Positions 1 to 6,849 of a stretch of 10,747 bases of DNA are shown piece by piece. Under the pieces are notes generated by a model. It was not told the DNA's origin. It was given only the letters and a program-made list of their open reading frames with translations, and did no database searches. Where the stretch lies: positions 1 through 10,747 of the forward strand of contig CAYNND010000017.1 of NCBI GenBank assembly GCA_964398775.1. Direction: 5' to 3'. This stretch comes from CAYNND01 sp964398775 (GTDB taxonomy: Bacteria > Patescibacteriota > Minisyncoccia > Phycocordibacterales > UBA2100). The position numbers were made by a program, and so were the translations under genes. Within the stretch, counting starts at the first letter, position 1; each line of letters starts with the position of its first letter.

Positions 1-300
1 GAAGGGTACCTTAGAAAAGCGATTGCAAATGAGCCGCGATACCTGCAGGCATACAGTGACCTATACGCCATCTATAAGACACAGGGTAAGTCTGAGAGCG
101 CTATAGATGTCCTTAAGCAGGGTATTGCCGCAGATTCTTCTGAGCACTACCTAAACTATGTCCTCGCCGGCTACTATCTTGAGTTGGGGAAAAAGTCCGA
201 AGCACTTGCACAATATCAAGAGGCGCTCGCTCGTGCAAAGAAGACAAGTAACACAGATGTCATAAAAGCAATCCAAGAAGATATCAATCGTCTGAAGTAA
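1..300 (+). CDS. TPR-repeat protein, C-terminal fragment (5' end outside window)
   Basis: The open frame enters from the left edge and ends at TAA 298-300, giving the last 99 residues. The sequence reads as two to three tetratricopeptide repeats. It has paired amphipathic helices with the usual small and aromatic positions, such as 'AIANEPRYLQAYSDLYAIY', 'AIDVLKQGIAADSS' and 'LAGYYLELGKKSEALAQYQEAL', followed by a short charged tail. TPR units are protein-protein interaction scaffolds. The N-terminal part is missing, so a signal peptide, membrane anchor or fused domain cannot be judged. A strong terminator 22 nt downstream makes this the last gene of its operon. The TPR assignment is firm, but the specific function is unknown. 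Confidence 0.85.
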   Translation, partial: EGYLRKAIANEPRYLQAYSDLYAIYKTQGKSESAIDVLKQGIAADSSEHYLNYVLAGYYLELGKKSEALAQYQEALARAKKTSNTDVIKAIQEDINRLK

Positions 301-322
301 GTGTGCCGTAGAGTATTTGGTA

Positions 323-360
323 CCACAAAAAACACCAGTCCCCGCTGGTGTTTTTTGTGG
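323..360 (+). terminator. Rho-independent terminator (bidirectional form)
   Basis: A perfect 16-bp inverted repeat (323-338 with 345-360) surrounds a 6-nt TCCCCG loop. The GC-rich upper stem CACCAG/CTGGTG is followed by a run of T, and the matching A run lies on the 5' side, so it can terminate from both directions. It closes the TPR gene. Confidence 0.92.
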
Positions 361-395
361 GCTGGCATCTCAGTCATGAGACTGGAAAAAAGTAC

Positions 396-412
396 AAGGT
401 CCGACCTTTGAC
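396..412 (+). repeat. REP-like palindromic repeat, copy 1
   Basis: AAGGTCCGACCTTTGAC. The core AAGGTC-C-GACCTT is an odd-centred inverted repeat, followed by TTGAC. An A-rich stretch (GGAAAAAAGTAC) precedes it, and a similar stretch precedes copy 2, so the direct repeat is really about 35 bp long. Copy 2 starts 68 nt downstream in the same orientation. Confidence 0.85.
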
Positions 413-460
413 TTTGTAAACTCGATACACAGGTGCTGATATTTCCACAACAGAAAAAAA

Positions 461-480
461 TCTAAGGTCGGACCTTTGAT
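461..480 (+). repeat. REP-like palindromic repeat, copy 2 (left flank of transposase gene)
   Basis: TCTAAGGTCGGACCTTTGAT matches 19 of 20 bases of the right-flank copy at 1171-1190. It ends 20 nt before the transposase start codon and lies where the -35 region of its promoter should be. It was probably placed or maintained by the adjacent RAYT. Confidence 0.88.
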
Positions 481-488
481 TTTTTAAG

Positions 489-494
489 TATAAT
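489..494 (+). promoter_or_regulatory. -10 element of the transposase gene (leaderless)
   Basis: A perfect consensus TATAAT lies with only 6 nt before the ATG at 501, so the predicted transcription start falls on or next to the A of the start codon. No consensus -35 is visible at the proper spacing, because REP copy 2 occupies that position. Confidence 0.6.
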
Positions 495-500
495 TTTCTG

Positions 501-1175
501 ATGCAAAGAGATGTTCCTTTTCAAGATGGTGAGATATATCATGTGTACAATCGTGGCACAAACAAAATGGAAATATTTAATTCCGAATCGGACTATCAGC
601 GTTTTGTACAACTTATGTATGTCTGCAACCAGAGCCAAACTGTACAACTCTCAGTTCTTTCCAGAAGTGAAAGAAAGATGGGCAAGCTTTTTCAGGGCAA
701 GCGTGGGAGTCCGCTCGTTTCTGTGCTTGCGTACTGCCTTATGCCTAATCATTTTCATATTATCTTGCGGCAGGAAGTCGAAGGCGGCATTTCGGAATTT
801 ATGAGAAAAATTGCCACAGGGTATTCAATGTATTTTAATAAGAGTACACAAAGAACAGGAACTTTATTTCAAGGAAGGTTCAAGTCAAAACATGTAAGTG
901 ATACTTGGTATTTAAACCATATATTTTCCTATGTTCACCTCAATCCAGTTGAGCTCAAATTTCCTCGATGGAGGGACAATATATCCTCAACAAAAAAAGG
1001 TATATTCCCATTTCTCTCCAAGTATATGTATTCAAGTTATATAGATTATTTTGTGAAAGAGCGCAACGAGAGGTCAGTTTTAAAGGTAGACGCGAGCGTG
1101 TCTTGGAATGAGCATATTCACTCACCGGAACAAATGCTCTTGTTCTACGAAGACCGTGCGCAAGATACCGTCTAA
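501..1175 (+). CDS. REP-associated tyrosine transposase (RAYT; Y1_Tnp/TnpA_REP family)
   Basis: This is a 224-residue single-strand DNA transposase of the Y1 HUH family. Such enzymes nick and rejoin DNA at palindromic hairpins through a tyrosine-DNA intermediate. The N-terminal YHVYNRG (residues 13-19) is typical. The metal-binding HUH motif is MPNHFHIIL with H84 and H86. The helix carrying the catalytic tyrosine is ATGYSMYFN (Y108 or Y111; by family pattern I favour Y108), followed by RTGTLFQGRFKS and then YVHLNPV (144-150), both RAYT hallmarks. Length is normal and all motifs are intact, so it is probably active. The ATG at 501 is chosen because a TATAAT ends 6 nt upstream. RAYTs are usually single-copy domesticated enzymes linked to REP sequences. 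Here the gene sits between four copies of one palindromic repeat, and its stop codon lies inside the right one. Confidence 0.93.
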   Translation: MQRDVPFQDGEIYHVYNRGTNKMEIFNSESDYQRFVQLMYVCNQSQTVQLSVLSRSERKMGKLFQGKRGSPLVSVLAYCLMPNHFHIILRQEVEGGISEFMRKIATGYSMYFNKSTQRTGTLFQGRFKSKHVSDTWYLNHIFSYVHLNPVELKFPRWRDNISSTKKGIFPFLSKYMYSSYIDYFVKERNERSVLKVDASVSWNEHIHSPEQMLLFYEDRAQDTV

Positions 1176-1210
1176 GGTCGGACCTTTGACGTCAAAGGTC
1201 CGACCTTAGA
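1171..1210. repeat. Perfect 40-bp palindrome: REP copies 3 and 4 head to head (REPIN-like)
   Basis: Left arm TCTAAGGTCGGACCTTTGAC (1171-1190) is followed with no spacer by its exact reverse complement (1191-1210). Each arm is one repeat unit that is itself a small hairpin, so the structure can form one long cruciform or two small hairpins. The transposase stop codon TAA (1173-1175) lies in the left arm. It may also act as a transcript-end hairpin for that gene. Confidence 0.92.
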
Positions 1211-1241
1211 CAAGCTGTGGATTTCAAGTTTTGTTCAGTTT

Positions 1242-1247
1242 TATATT
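1242..1247 (+). promoter_or_regulatory. Possible -10 of the LTD surface operon
   Basis: TATATT lies 17 nt before the ATG at 1265, in an AT-rich stretch just after the REP palindrome. No good -35 is visible. The position fits a short leader, but the match is weak. Confidence 0.3.
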
Positions 1248-1264
1248 ACTTGTAGAGTTGGTGC

Positions 1265-2917
1265 ATGTCTGTACGTAGCGCACTTGCGTTCGTTATGGTA
1301 ATTATTTTCTCTCCTGTCTATGCGCTTGCGCAGGTAGCAATCAGTGAGGTGATGTATGACCCTGCAGGGACTGATACAAAGCGTGAATGGGTAGAAGTGT
1401 GCAATGTAAGTAGTGGCTCACTCGACCTCACCACGTTTAAGCTCTTTGAAAGCAGTTCAAATCACAGCATCGTTGCATTCTCCGGTGGAAGCTCACTTGA
1501 AGCGGGGCAGTGTGGGGTGGTCGCTGATGACCCGACGAGTTTCAAAGTGGATTATCCAAGTTTTAGTGGTGCACTGTTTGACTCATCCTTCTCACTCTCA
1601 AACTCAGGCGAGCAGCTCATCTTGCGCTCAGCTACTGATGCAGACATAGATGTGACGACATATCCAGCAACTGCTGCGAAGGGGGATGGGAATACACTGC
1701 ATCGAAGTGGGAGTACCTACGCCGCAGCTTCTGCATCACCAGGAAGTGAGGTAGGATTTGCCGCACCAATCAGTGGCGGCGGGACTGATACTGGAAATGT
1801 AGATGGCTCGCAAGTGAATCAAAATGGAAACACTGCCACTCCCGCCTCCGGTGTCGCGTCAGTTATAAATTTTCAGACAGTAACAGTAGAGCCAACGCCA
1901 AAGCTGACTGTTCGAATTACTGTTCCTGAGCACACGGTGATGGGTGTGCTCACAAAGATGACCGCTGAGGCATATAATACAAAAGGTCAGGTAGTGAAAG
2001 CGCAAATAAAATGGACCTTTGGTGATGGAACAAGTGCTTCAGGGAGTGATGTGCGCCATGCCTTTCTGTCAGACGGAGCGTACGCAGTGCATGTAGAAGC
2101 GACAACCGATGGGCTCAATGATACGGCGGTCGGGCATATTGAAGTAGTTCCTCTGTCTGCGTCACTTGGAATTTCAGCTGATGGTAAGATTGTCAGTGTC
2201 ACAAACGCAACTGCGAGTACTCTTGACCTTACCGCATGGAAATTGCGTGCAGGGAGTCAATATTATATATTTCCCGACAACACACTCGTACTACCCCAGA
2301 CAACCGTTAAGTTTGTCCAAAGTGTAACAAAGCTTACCGAAGTAGTGCATGTGCGGTATGTTGAACTCCTCAGTGCTTCAAGTGAACGTGTCGCCGATGC
2401 GCACCTCGCTCAAAGTGGTATGACTACAAATACAACAGCATCGACGCAGCCAGCACTCTCTCAAGAGCCATTTACAGTTAATACAATTGGACTTGCTGGT
2501 ATTCGGCATGAAGATGTCCCGCTACCAGCGCAAGCCACTGTCGCAACGCATGACATAGCGCAAGCAGCAGCTGTCACAAAGTTCCTACCAGAAAAAACTG
2601 CGCCCCGCTACAGCAAGAGAGCTAAGCAAGTACTTCCTCCTTCAGAGAGTACTAAACTGGTAGATGTACCTGAAAAGGTCGCAGAGGTATCTTCAGCTCA
2701 GGCAGCCGCAACAGCTTCTTCAGGTTTTAGCATGAGTCCGTGGTATGCGGGAATAGTCGCTCTTGTGCTGTTAGCGCTCGCGCCAGTACTACTTGCGCAA
2801 CCTACTCTGCAGACTGAGTCCGTAGCGAGTCTCCCTGAAGAAGTATCTCTTGGGGGACTTACTGCAAAAGATTTTGAAATAATTGAGGTAGACGGAGAAG
2901 GGAAGGTACAGCGGTGA
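1265..2917 (+). CDS. Secreted LTD/PKD surface protein with C-terminal membrane helix
   Basis: The 550-residue exported protein starts with a signal peptide (residues 1-22, cleavage near ALA|Q). Residues 23-160 form a lamin-tail domain: AISEVMYDP opening, EWVEVCNVS, LDLTTFKL, then a LSNSGEQLIL strand and an ASPGS end. A Gly/Asn/Thr-rich linker follows. Residues 212-296 resemble a PKD fold (IKWTFGDGTS, then VRHAFLSDGAYAVHVEA). Residues 297-352 look like a second LTD (VTNATASTLDLTAWKL, then YYIFPDNTLVLP). After a long Ala/Thr/Pro-rich spacer comes one membrane helix (about 493-511) and a 39-residue acidic tail. LTD and PKD are beta-sandwich modules found in extracellular adhesion and nuclease-linked proteins; no catalytic domain is seen here. 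An envelope-anchored structural or adhesive role is inferred. It is the first gene of a three-gene run. The ATG is chosen because the signal peptide begins there; AGAG lies 7 nt upstream. Confidence 0.85.
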   Translation: MSVRSALAFVMVIIFSPVYALAQVAISEVMYDPAGTDTKREWVEVCNVSSGSLDLTTFKLFESSSNHSIVAFSGGSSLEAGQCGVVADDPTSFKVDYPSFSGALFDSSFSLSNSGEQLILRSATDADIDVTTYPATAAKGDGNTLHRSGSTYAAASASPGSEVGFAAPISGGGTDTGNVDGSQVNQNGNTATPASGVASVINFQTVTVEPTPKLTVRITVPEHTVMGVLTKMTAEAYNTKGQVVKAQIKWTFGDGTSASGSDVRHAFLSDGAYAVHVEATTDGLNDTAVGHIEVVPLSASLGISADGKIVSVTNATASTLDLTAWKLRAGSQYYIFPDNTLVLPQTTVKFVQSVTKLTEVVHVRYVELLSASSERVADAHLAQSGMTTNTTASTQPALSQEPFTVNTIGLAGIRHEDVPLPAQATVATHDIAQAAAVTKFLPEKTAPRYSKRAKQVLPPSESTKLVDVPEKVAEVSSAQAAATASSGFSMSPWYAGIVALVLLALAPVLLAQPTLQTESVASLPEEVSLGGLTAKDFEIIEVDGEGKVQR

Positions 2918-2927
2918 GAGCGCGATG

Positions 2928-2945
2928 TCCCCATGTGGGGATAAT
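2928..2945 (+). promoter_or_regulatory. Palindrome overlapping a possible -10 element
   Basis: TCCCCA-TG-TGGGGA (2928-2941) is a perfect inverted repeat that runs directly into GATAAT (2940-2945), 20 nt before the ATG at 2966. It could be an operator over an internal promoter or a small RNA hairpin. The interpretation is speculative. Confidence 0.3.
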
Positions 2946-2965
2946 TTGAAATATTGCATTTTAGT

Positions 2966-3649
2966 ATGAACAGGTACAGGCTTAGGGGCATGAACATCAT
3001 AAAGCAGCACCCGTACATTACAGCAGTACTACTTACGCCACTCTTTCTTTTTGGATGCTTTATCGCATGGAGTTTCTATATGTGGGGGGATGATATATAC
3101 GATACAGCATATGCTGACCGTATCCGCGGCACACGCCTTTCCGAAAATGATGTGCAAGGTACATATCTGCCACCACTGCCAAACCAAACAGAAAACGACG
3201 CAACAGTTTTAGGGATTGATGCAAACGATAACTCAATCAGAGATGATGTCGAGGTAAAAATATTTGCGATGTACCCAGGAGAGGGGAAGAAGCGTGAACG
3301 TGTCGCGGCCCTCCAGTACGCTCAGGCAGAGCAGCTCCTGTTCAGATGGGTTATCGGAAAAGAATCGATGGAGGCGTATTTGGAGAAGGATAGTAAGGCG
3401 TTTATGTGTATAAGTGATTTAAATAGACCAGCAATCGGTCTTGCAGATATGGGGTTGACCGATGAAGAGATAAACGAATTATCGAGACAGTATAGTAGGC
3501 AAAGAGACATGTTTGAAGAACCCTTTAGTAATATGATACAAAATACTTCTTCTCGCAAAAATGCCTATAAAGATTTGTTTAGAAAACATATGACTGGATA
3601 CTCTCTCCCTAGTGGTGAACAATGCGACATTGCAATTCCAAAACAATGA
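2966..3649 (+). CDS. Membrane-anchored extracytoplasmic protein with Asp/Asn-rich loop, function unknown
   Basis: The product is about 227 residues. A hydrophobic segment (about residues 17-38) follows a basic start, so it is a signal anchor; LFLFGC within it resembles a lipobox, making a lipoprotein an alternative. The key motif is LGIDANDNSIRDDVE (residues 83-97). Its regular Asp/Asn spacing resembles EF-hand or dockerin Ca-binding loops, and similar D-x-N-x-N-G-x-RDDVE segments recur in secreted hypothetical proteins. The rest is helical and charged, with no catalytic motif I recognise. The start is uncertain: ATG 2966 is used here, ATG 2990 begins closer to the hydrophobic stretch, and neither has a well-spaced ribosome site. 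It lies 48 nt after the LTD/PKD gene, and its TGA overlaps the next ATG (ATGA), so the two are translationally coupled. Confidence 0.75.
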   Translation: MNRYRLRGMNIIKQHPYITAVLLTPLFLFGCFIAWSFYMWGDDIYDTAYADRIRGTRLSENDVQGTYLPPLPNQTENDATVLGIDANDNSIRDDVEVKIFAMYPGEGKKRERVAALQYAQAEQLLFRWVIGKESMEAYLEKDSKAFMCISDLNRPAIGLADMGLTDEEINELSRQYSRQRDMFEEPFSNMIQNTSSRKNAYKDLFRKHMTGYSLPSGEQCDIAIPKQ

Positions 3650-6504
3650 AAAGACTTTCCACCACAATCATCGCAGCGCTGCTCTTCTGCATAGTTACTG
3701 CGCAGGCAGAACCTCACTGTAGCAAGACAGGAACGACTGTTGTGTTTGTGAATGGAATGAATGCGGTGAGTGAGGATGCTATAGGACTGCAAACAAAAAC
3801 ATTGGGCGATCAATATACCTTGAACTATCCGAATAACAAAAATATTTTTTTCAAATACGCATACAACCCCTCACGCGGAGAAGGTATGGACTTGGTGAAG
3901 TCAATTATGCAGTCATGTTCTGCAAGTAATGACGTGGGAGATATTGACCTCCTTGATATGCTTAATCAGCTCAATGAGCGAATCACCACAGAGCGTGTGG
4001 TCTTTGTGGGTCATTCACAAGGAACGCTCTATACAAATGCGCTCTATAACCGTGTGAACGCTCAACAGCTTCCAACACAGTCGCTCGGGCTCATCAATAT
4101 AGCAACCCCGTCCCACTATGTTCCTGGTGGTGGCAGTTATATAACATCAACAAACGATACAGTCATAAATGCTGCTCGTGCTGCGCAGTTCTCATGTTTA
4201 CGTGGCGCACTCCCGGCAAACATTTATATTCCCTATACTGATATAGACCCAGCAGGGCATAAGTTTACTGAGGTATACCTTGAGCATGCTGGTGCTCAAA
4301 TCGTCCGTTCTATTCACGACACCATTCAGCGGCTCTCTGTTGATACTATCTCTCGACCAAAATGCATTGATCCTGAAATTGCAATTTCATGGGAAAAAAC
4401 AAAACGAGTAGCTCTTGCGGTCAGTGCACCTGTTGTGAATGGCACCTATCATAGTGTAAAGGGTGTTAGCACCTTCTCCACCACCACCCTCGATATGACC
4501 ACATATGCTGCAGCTCGTGGTGCAGACCAGCTCATTGCGCTCGGTAACGCAACGATTGGCGCTGCTCAATTCACATACAACACATCCCGCGCAATCGTCG
4601 GAGCAAGTATGAACCTCGCAAGCTCAGTCTTATTCTCTACACCAGTTCAAGCTCAGTCATCCGCAGCAGTTCTCGCCGTTGTTCCGTCAATCACCACTCC
4701 AGAAACTGAGTTATATCATCCAGTCACCTTCGAGCCCCTCCCAAATGTGCAACCAGAAGTTGTACCACCACAGTCTGTACTCAGTGAGGAGCCTATAACC
4801 TGGGAATACATTCCTGAACGTGACGCATCATATATACCTGTTGTTGCTGCACCACACACAGTTGTCAGCACACCTGTAACTGGTTCAGCGCCAGGCGGTT
4901 CAGAAGTATACATTGATGTCCCACCTCCTTTGCCGCAACCTATCATTCTGATGGGTGGAGCAGGGCAAGGCGGGGGAGGAGCTCCGACATTAGAGCCGAG
5001 CGCTCCAGTACTTACTCCGCTCACATGTGCACCACCTGAAGTTCTAAATGCTGACAGTACTGCGTGTGTCATTCCTGATACAACACCTCCTACACTTGCT
5101 GTAACTTTGTCCGGGTGTCTTTCTCTTGTAGCAACAGATACGACAATGTCATGCCTTGCGCATACTTCACCAACACCCACTCTTTCTTGGGTTGCGGAAG
5201 CGGGGAGTACTGTCTCTCTCAATGACGTAGTCGTAACGGATACGAGCGTGTCTGTAGCTACAAGTGCAATACTGACAGCGGTAGATGCTGCAGGCAATGT
5301 GGCAACAAAAAATATAACAATCACAAGTGATGCTACGCCACTCCTTATTTCTGAGGTGGGGTATCCTCTCGACACTCCGCAAGATACAGCTCATCAATAT
5401 GTTGAGCTTTACAATACAACAAACACAGCGCTTGATATAAGCACTCTTCATCTTGAGAGCTCTCGCACAGAGGGTGACCCAGCGCTCCCACAATTTTCCT
5501 TCCCTCTTGCTGGCACGATTCAACCTCATTCATATTTCCTCATAACAAACGATTTTGATATAGCAGATACAGTAGAGGATATGACTATGTCGTGGCCAAA
5601 TGGATTAGCGAATACTTCCACCCTCTCTCATCAACTGCTTCTTAAGCAAGGAACCGCTGTGCTTGACTCACTTGAGCTGTCGTGCCCAACACTCTCAACG
5701 ACATGTCATACCACTGGGCATCCTTTCGCTCTCGAGCGGTCTATTCGAAGAAGTTCCGCTGTAGACTATGCATATTCACTTGAGCAGAACAACACTCAAT
5801 TTGTGTTTACAAGTGGCACGACTCGTTTCGTCGGTTCTCCTGGTCGTCGGAATACGGCAGACTATGTCGTGAGTACCCTCAGTAATACGCTCTCAACAGA
5901 GTACAGTCCATACTACATTCATGCGTTGGAGGTTCCAGCAGGTGCAACGGGTACCATAGACGCAGGAGTTATTCTCACTATGCGCTCAGGAGCAGGTATA
6001 CATGTTAATGGAACTCTTATAATTAACGGCACAGCTACAAATCAAGTCGTCGTATCAAGTGCTGACAGGTGGAGTGGTTTTACTATTGCTTCCGGAGGTA
6101 ACCTTTCTGCAACGCATACCACAGTAAGTAATGCGGGTATAGGAAATTCAGGAAGTGATACTGGAGCAGTCAAAAACAGAGGGGGAGTCGTCGTTTTGTC
6201 CGATGTCACAATGACTGATGTTCAGCCAAACGGATTCTTCCAAGATGATGGGTCAGCAACACTTACTAATGTTTCCATCACTACAGCCACGTATCCTGAA
6301 AATGCAATAAAAGTTCGCGGAGGCAAATTTATATTCAATGGAGGTATGCTTTCTAATTTCTCAGATTTCGGCTTCCATATCACGGGCGCACCAGTGTGTA
6401 CCATTTCAAATATCACCGTTACTGGTGTGCGGAGCGCTCGCACGAGTGGTTCTGAGGTGTTGTGTACATGGGATGCAGTGACACACAATGGCAGTCCACT
6501 GTAG
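3646..6504 (+). CDS. Secreted lipase-like alpha/beta hydrolase fused to a lamin-tail domain and beta-helix-like tail
   Basis: The 952-residue exported protein has a signal peptide at 1-21 (cleavage near AQA|E). Residues 28-230 resemble a lipase-type alpha/beta hydrolase: strand TTVVFVNGMN (30-39), nucleophile elbow VVFVGHSQGTLY with Ser124, then LINIATPSHY, with D199 or D201 as acid candidates and H205 as the likely base. Residues 335-480 are a Pro/Val/Gly-rich, low-complexity linker. An Ig/HYR-like segment (about 480-562) is followed by a lamin-tail domain (566-680: LLISEVGYP, HQYVELYNTT, ALDISTLHL, SYFLITND). Residues 750-945 are Gly/Asn/Thr strand repeats (GVILTMRSGAGIHVNGTLIING, split at each turn) like a right-handed beta-helix. 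No C-terminal anchor is visible. Start ATG 3646 is preferred over ATG 3622: it begins the signal peptide and overlaps the upstream stop as ATGA. Substrate is unknown; a lipid ester of the host or own envelope is a guess. Confidence 0.82.
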   Translation: MKRLSTTIIAALLFCIVTAQAEPHCSKTGTTVVFVNGMNAVSEDAIGLQTKTLGDQYTLNYPNNKNIFFKYAYNPSRGEGMDLVKSIMQSCSASNDVGDIDLLDMLNQLNERITTERVVFVGHSQGTLYTNALYNRVNAQQLPTQSLGLINIATPSHYVPGGGSYITSTNDTVINAARAAQFSCLRGALPANIYIPYTDIDPAGHKFTEVYLEHAGAQIVRSIHDTIQRLSVDTISRPKCIDPEIAISWEKTKRVALAVSAPVVNGTYHSVKGVSTFSTTTLDMTTYAAARGADQLIALGNATIGAAQFTYNTSRAIVGASMNLASSVLFSTPVQAQSSAAVLAVVPSITTPETELYHPVTFEPLPNVQPEVVPPQSVLSEEPITWEYIPERDASYIPVVAAPHTVVSTPVTGSAPGGSEVYIDVPPPLPQPIILMGGAGQGGGGAPTLEPSAPVLTPLTCAPPEVLNADSTACVIPDTTPPTLAVTLSGCLSLVATDTTMSCLAHTSPTPTLSWVAEAGSTVSLNDVVVTDTSVSVATSAILTAVDAAGNVATKNITITSDATPLLISEVGYPLDTPQDTAHQYVELYNTTNTALDISTLHLESSRTEGDPALPQFSFPLAGTIQPHSYFLITNDFDIADTVEDMTMSWPNGLANTSTLSHQLLLKQGTAVLDSLELSCPTLSTTCHTTGHPFALERSIRRSSAVDYAYSLEQNNTQFVFTSGTTRFVGSPGRRNTADYVVSTLSNTLSTEYSPYYIHALEVPAGATGTIDAGVILTMRSGAGIHVNGTLIINGTATNQVVVSSADRWSGFTIASGGNLSATHTTVSNAGIGNSGSDTGAVKNRGGVVVLSDVTMTDVQPNGFFQDDGSATLTNVSITTATYPENAIKVRGGKFIFNGGMLSNFSDFGFHITGAPVCTISNITVTGVRSARTSGSEVLCTWDAVTHNGSPL

Positions 6505-6536
6505 GGAAATAAGCAGGCGGTTCTTTGCTGTTTTAT

Positions 6537-6545
6537 TGGTATACT
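6537..6545 (+). promoter_or_regulatory. Extended -10 promoter element of the 66-residue membrane protein gene
   Basis: TGGTATACT is an extended -10 (TGnTATAAT type) with 9 nt before the ATG at 6555, predicting a 5' leader of only a few nucleotides. No clear -35 is present, as is usual for extended -10 promoters. The same motif form recurs at 8423 and 9061. Confidence 0.6.
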
Positions 6546-6554
6546 ACGAGGGCT

Positions 6555-6755
6555 ATGCAGGTGGTGACAGATTCAGATAGAGACTTTCTCAGTATGCTCG
6601 GCACGTTCGGTGTGATTATACTGACGTCTTTTCTCATCATCATCGCGACGAACTCACTGCGTCAAAACGAATCTGAAATGTCAGCACGCACCGTAGAGGT
6701 GGTAGGGGACTCAGGCGGCTCTGCGCCGTGCACGACTGACGGCACTAATTGCTAA
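6555..6755 (+). CDS. Small single-span membrane protein, function unknown
   Basis: The product has 66 residues. A short acidic N-terminus (MQVVTDSDRDF) precedes one hydrophobic helix (about residues 13-33: LGTFGVIILTSF and onward), then a polar tail ending in SAPCTTDGTNC with two cysteines close together. The predicted topology is a single-pass protein with an exposed C-terminal tail. The ATG is chosen over an upstream in-frame TTG at 6525 because the extended -10 lies between them. It sits 50 nt after the lipase fusion gene but has its own promoter, and it converges on the gene at 6850-7110. I do not recognise a family; small size lowers certainty, but the helix and dedicated promoter support a real gene. 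Confidence 0.65.
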   Translation: MQVVTDSDRDFLSMLGTFGVIILTSFLIIIATNSLRQNESEMSARTVEVVGDSGGSAPCTTDGTNC

Positions 6756-6782
6756 ATTTTGAACATGGTGGTGCAAAGGAAA

Positions 6783-6812
6783 AGCCGCACTGGGCGCTGC
6801 GGCTTCTTTGTA
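6783..6812. terminator. Terminator shared by convergent genes
   Basis: An 8-bp stem AAGCCGCA/TGCGGCTT (6783-6790 with 6799-6806) has an 8-nt loop and is followed by CTTTGT. The flanking CAAAG/CTTTG bases extend the symmetry, so it can serve both the rightward gene ending at 6755 and the leftward gene ending at 6850. Confidence 0.75.
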
Positions 6813-6849
6813 TCGGGTGACCTCGTTACTCTGGGTCAACGCGTTACGG

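Noticed and set aside
371..384. Small hairpin CAGTC-ATGA-GACTG
   Set aside because: A 5-bp stem is too short to support a function; it may simply belong to the left margin of the repeat region.
396..1210. CRISPR array
   Set aside because: Only four copies with unequal spacing and mixed orientation; they flank a RAYT and fit REP sequences.
441..1226. Possible longer terminal inverted repeat (TTCCACAACAG on the left, CTGTGGAT on the right)
   Set aside because: The match is short and interrupted at different distances from the repeats, so I cannot call insertion-sequence ends beyond the REP copies.
2915..3649. Recoded TGA (genetic code 25 of some CPR lineages)
   Set aside because: TGA terminates two genes exactly where their neighbours begin, and I saw no internal TGA in the recognised genes.
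4716..5375. 219-residue open frame on the minus strand
   Set aside because: It lies wholly inside the lipase fusion gene, in a low-complexity Val/Thr/Pro linker, and reads as a shadow with no family motif.
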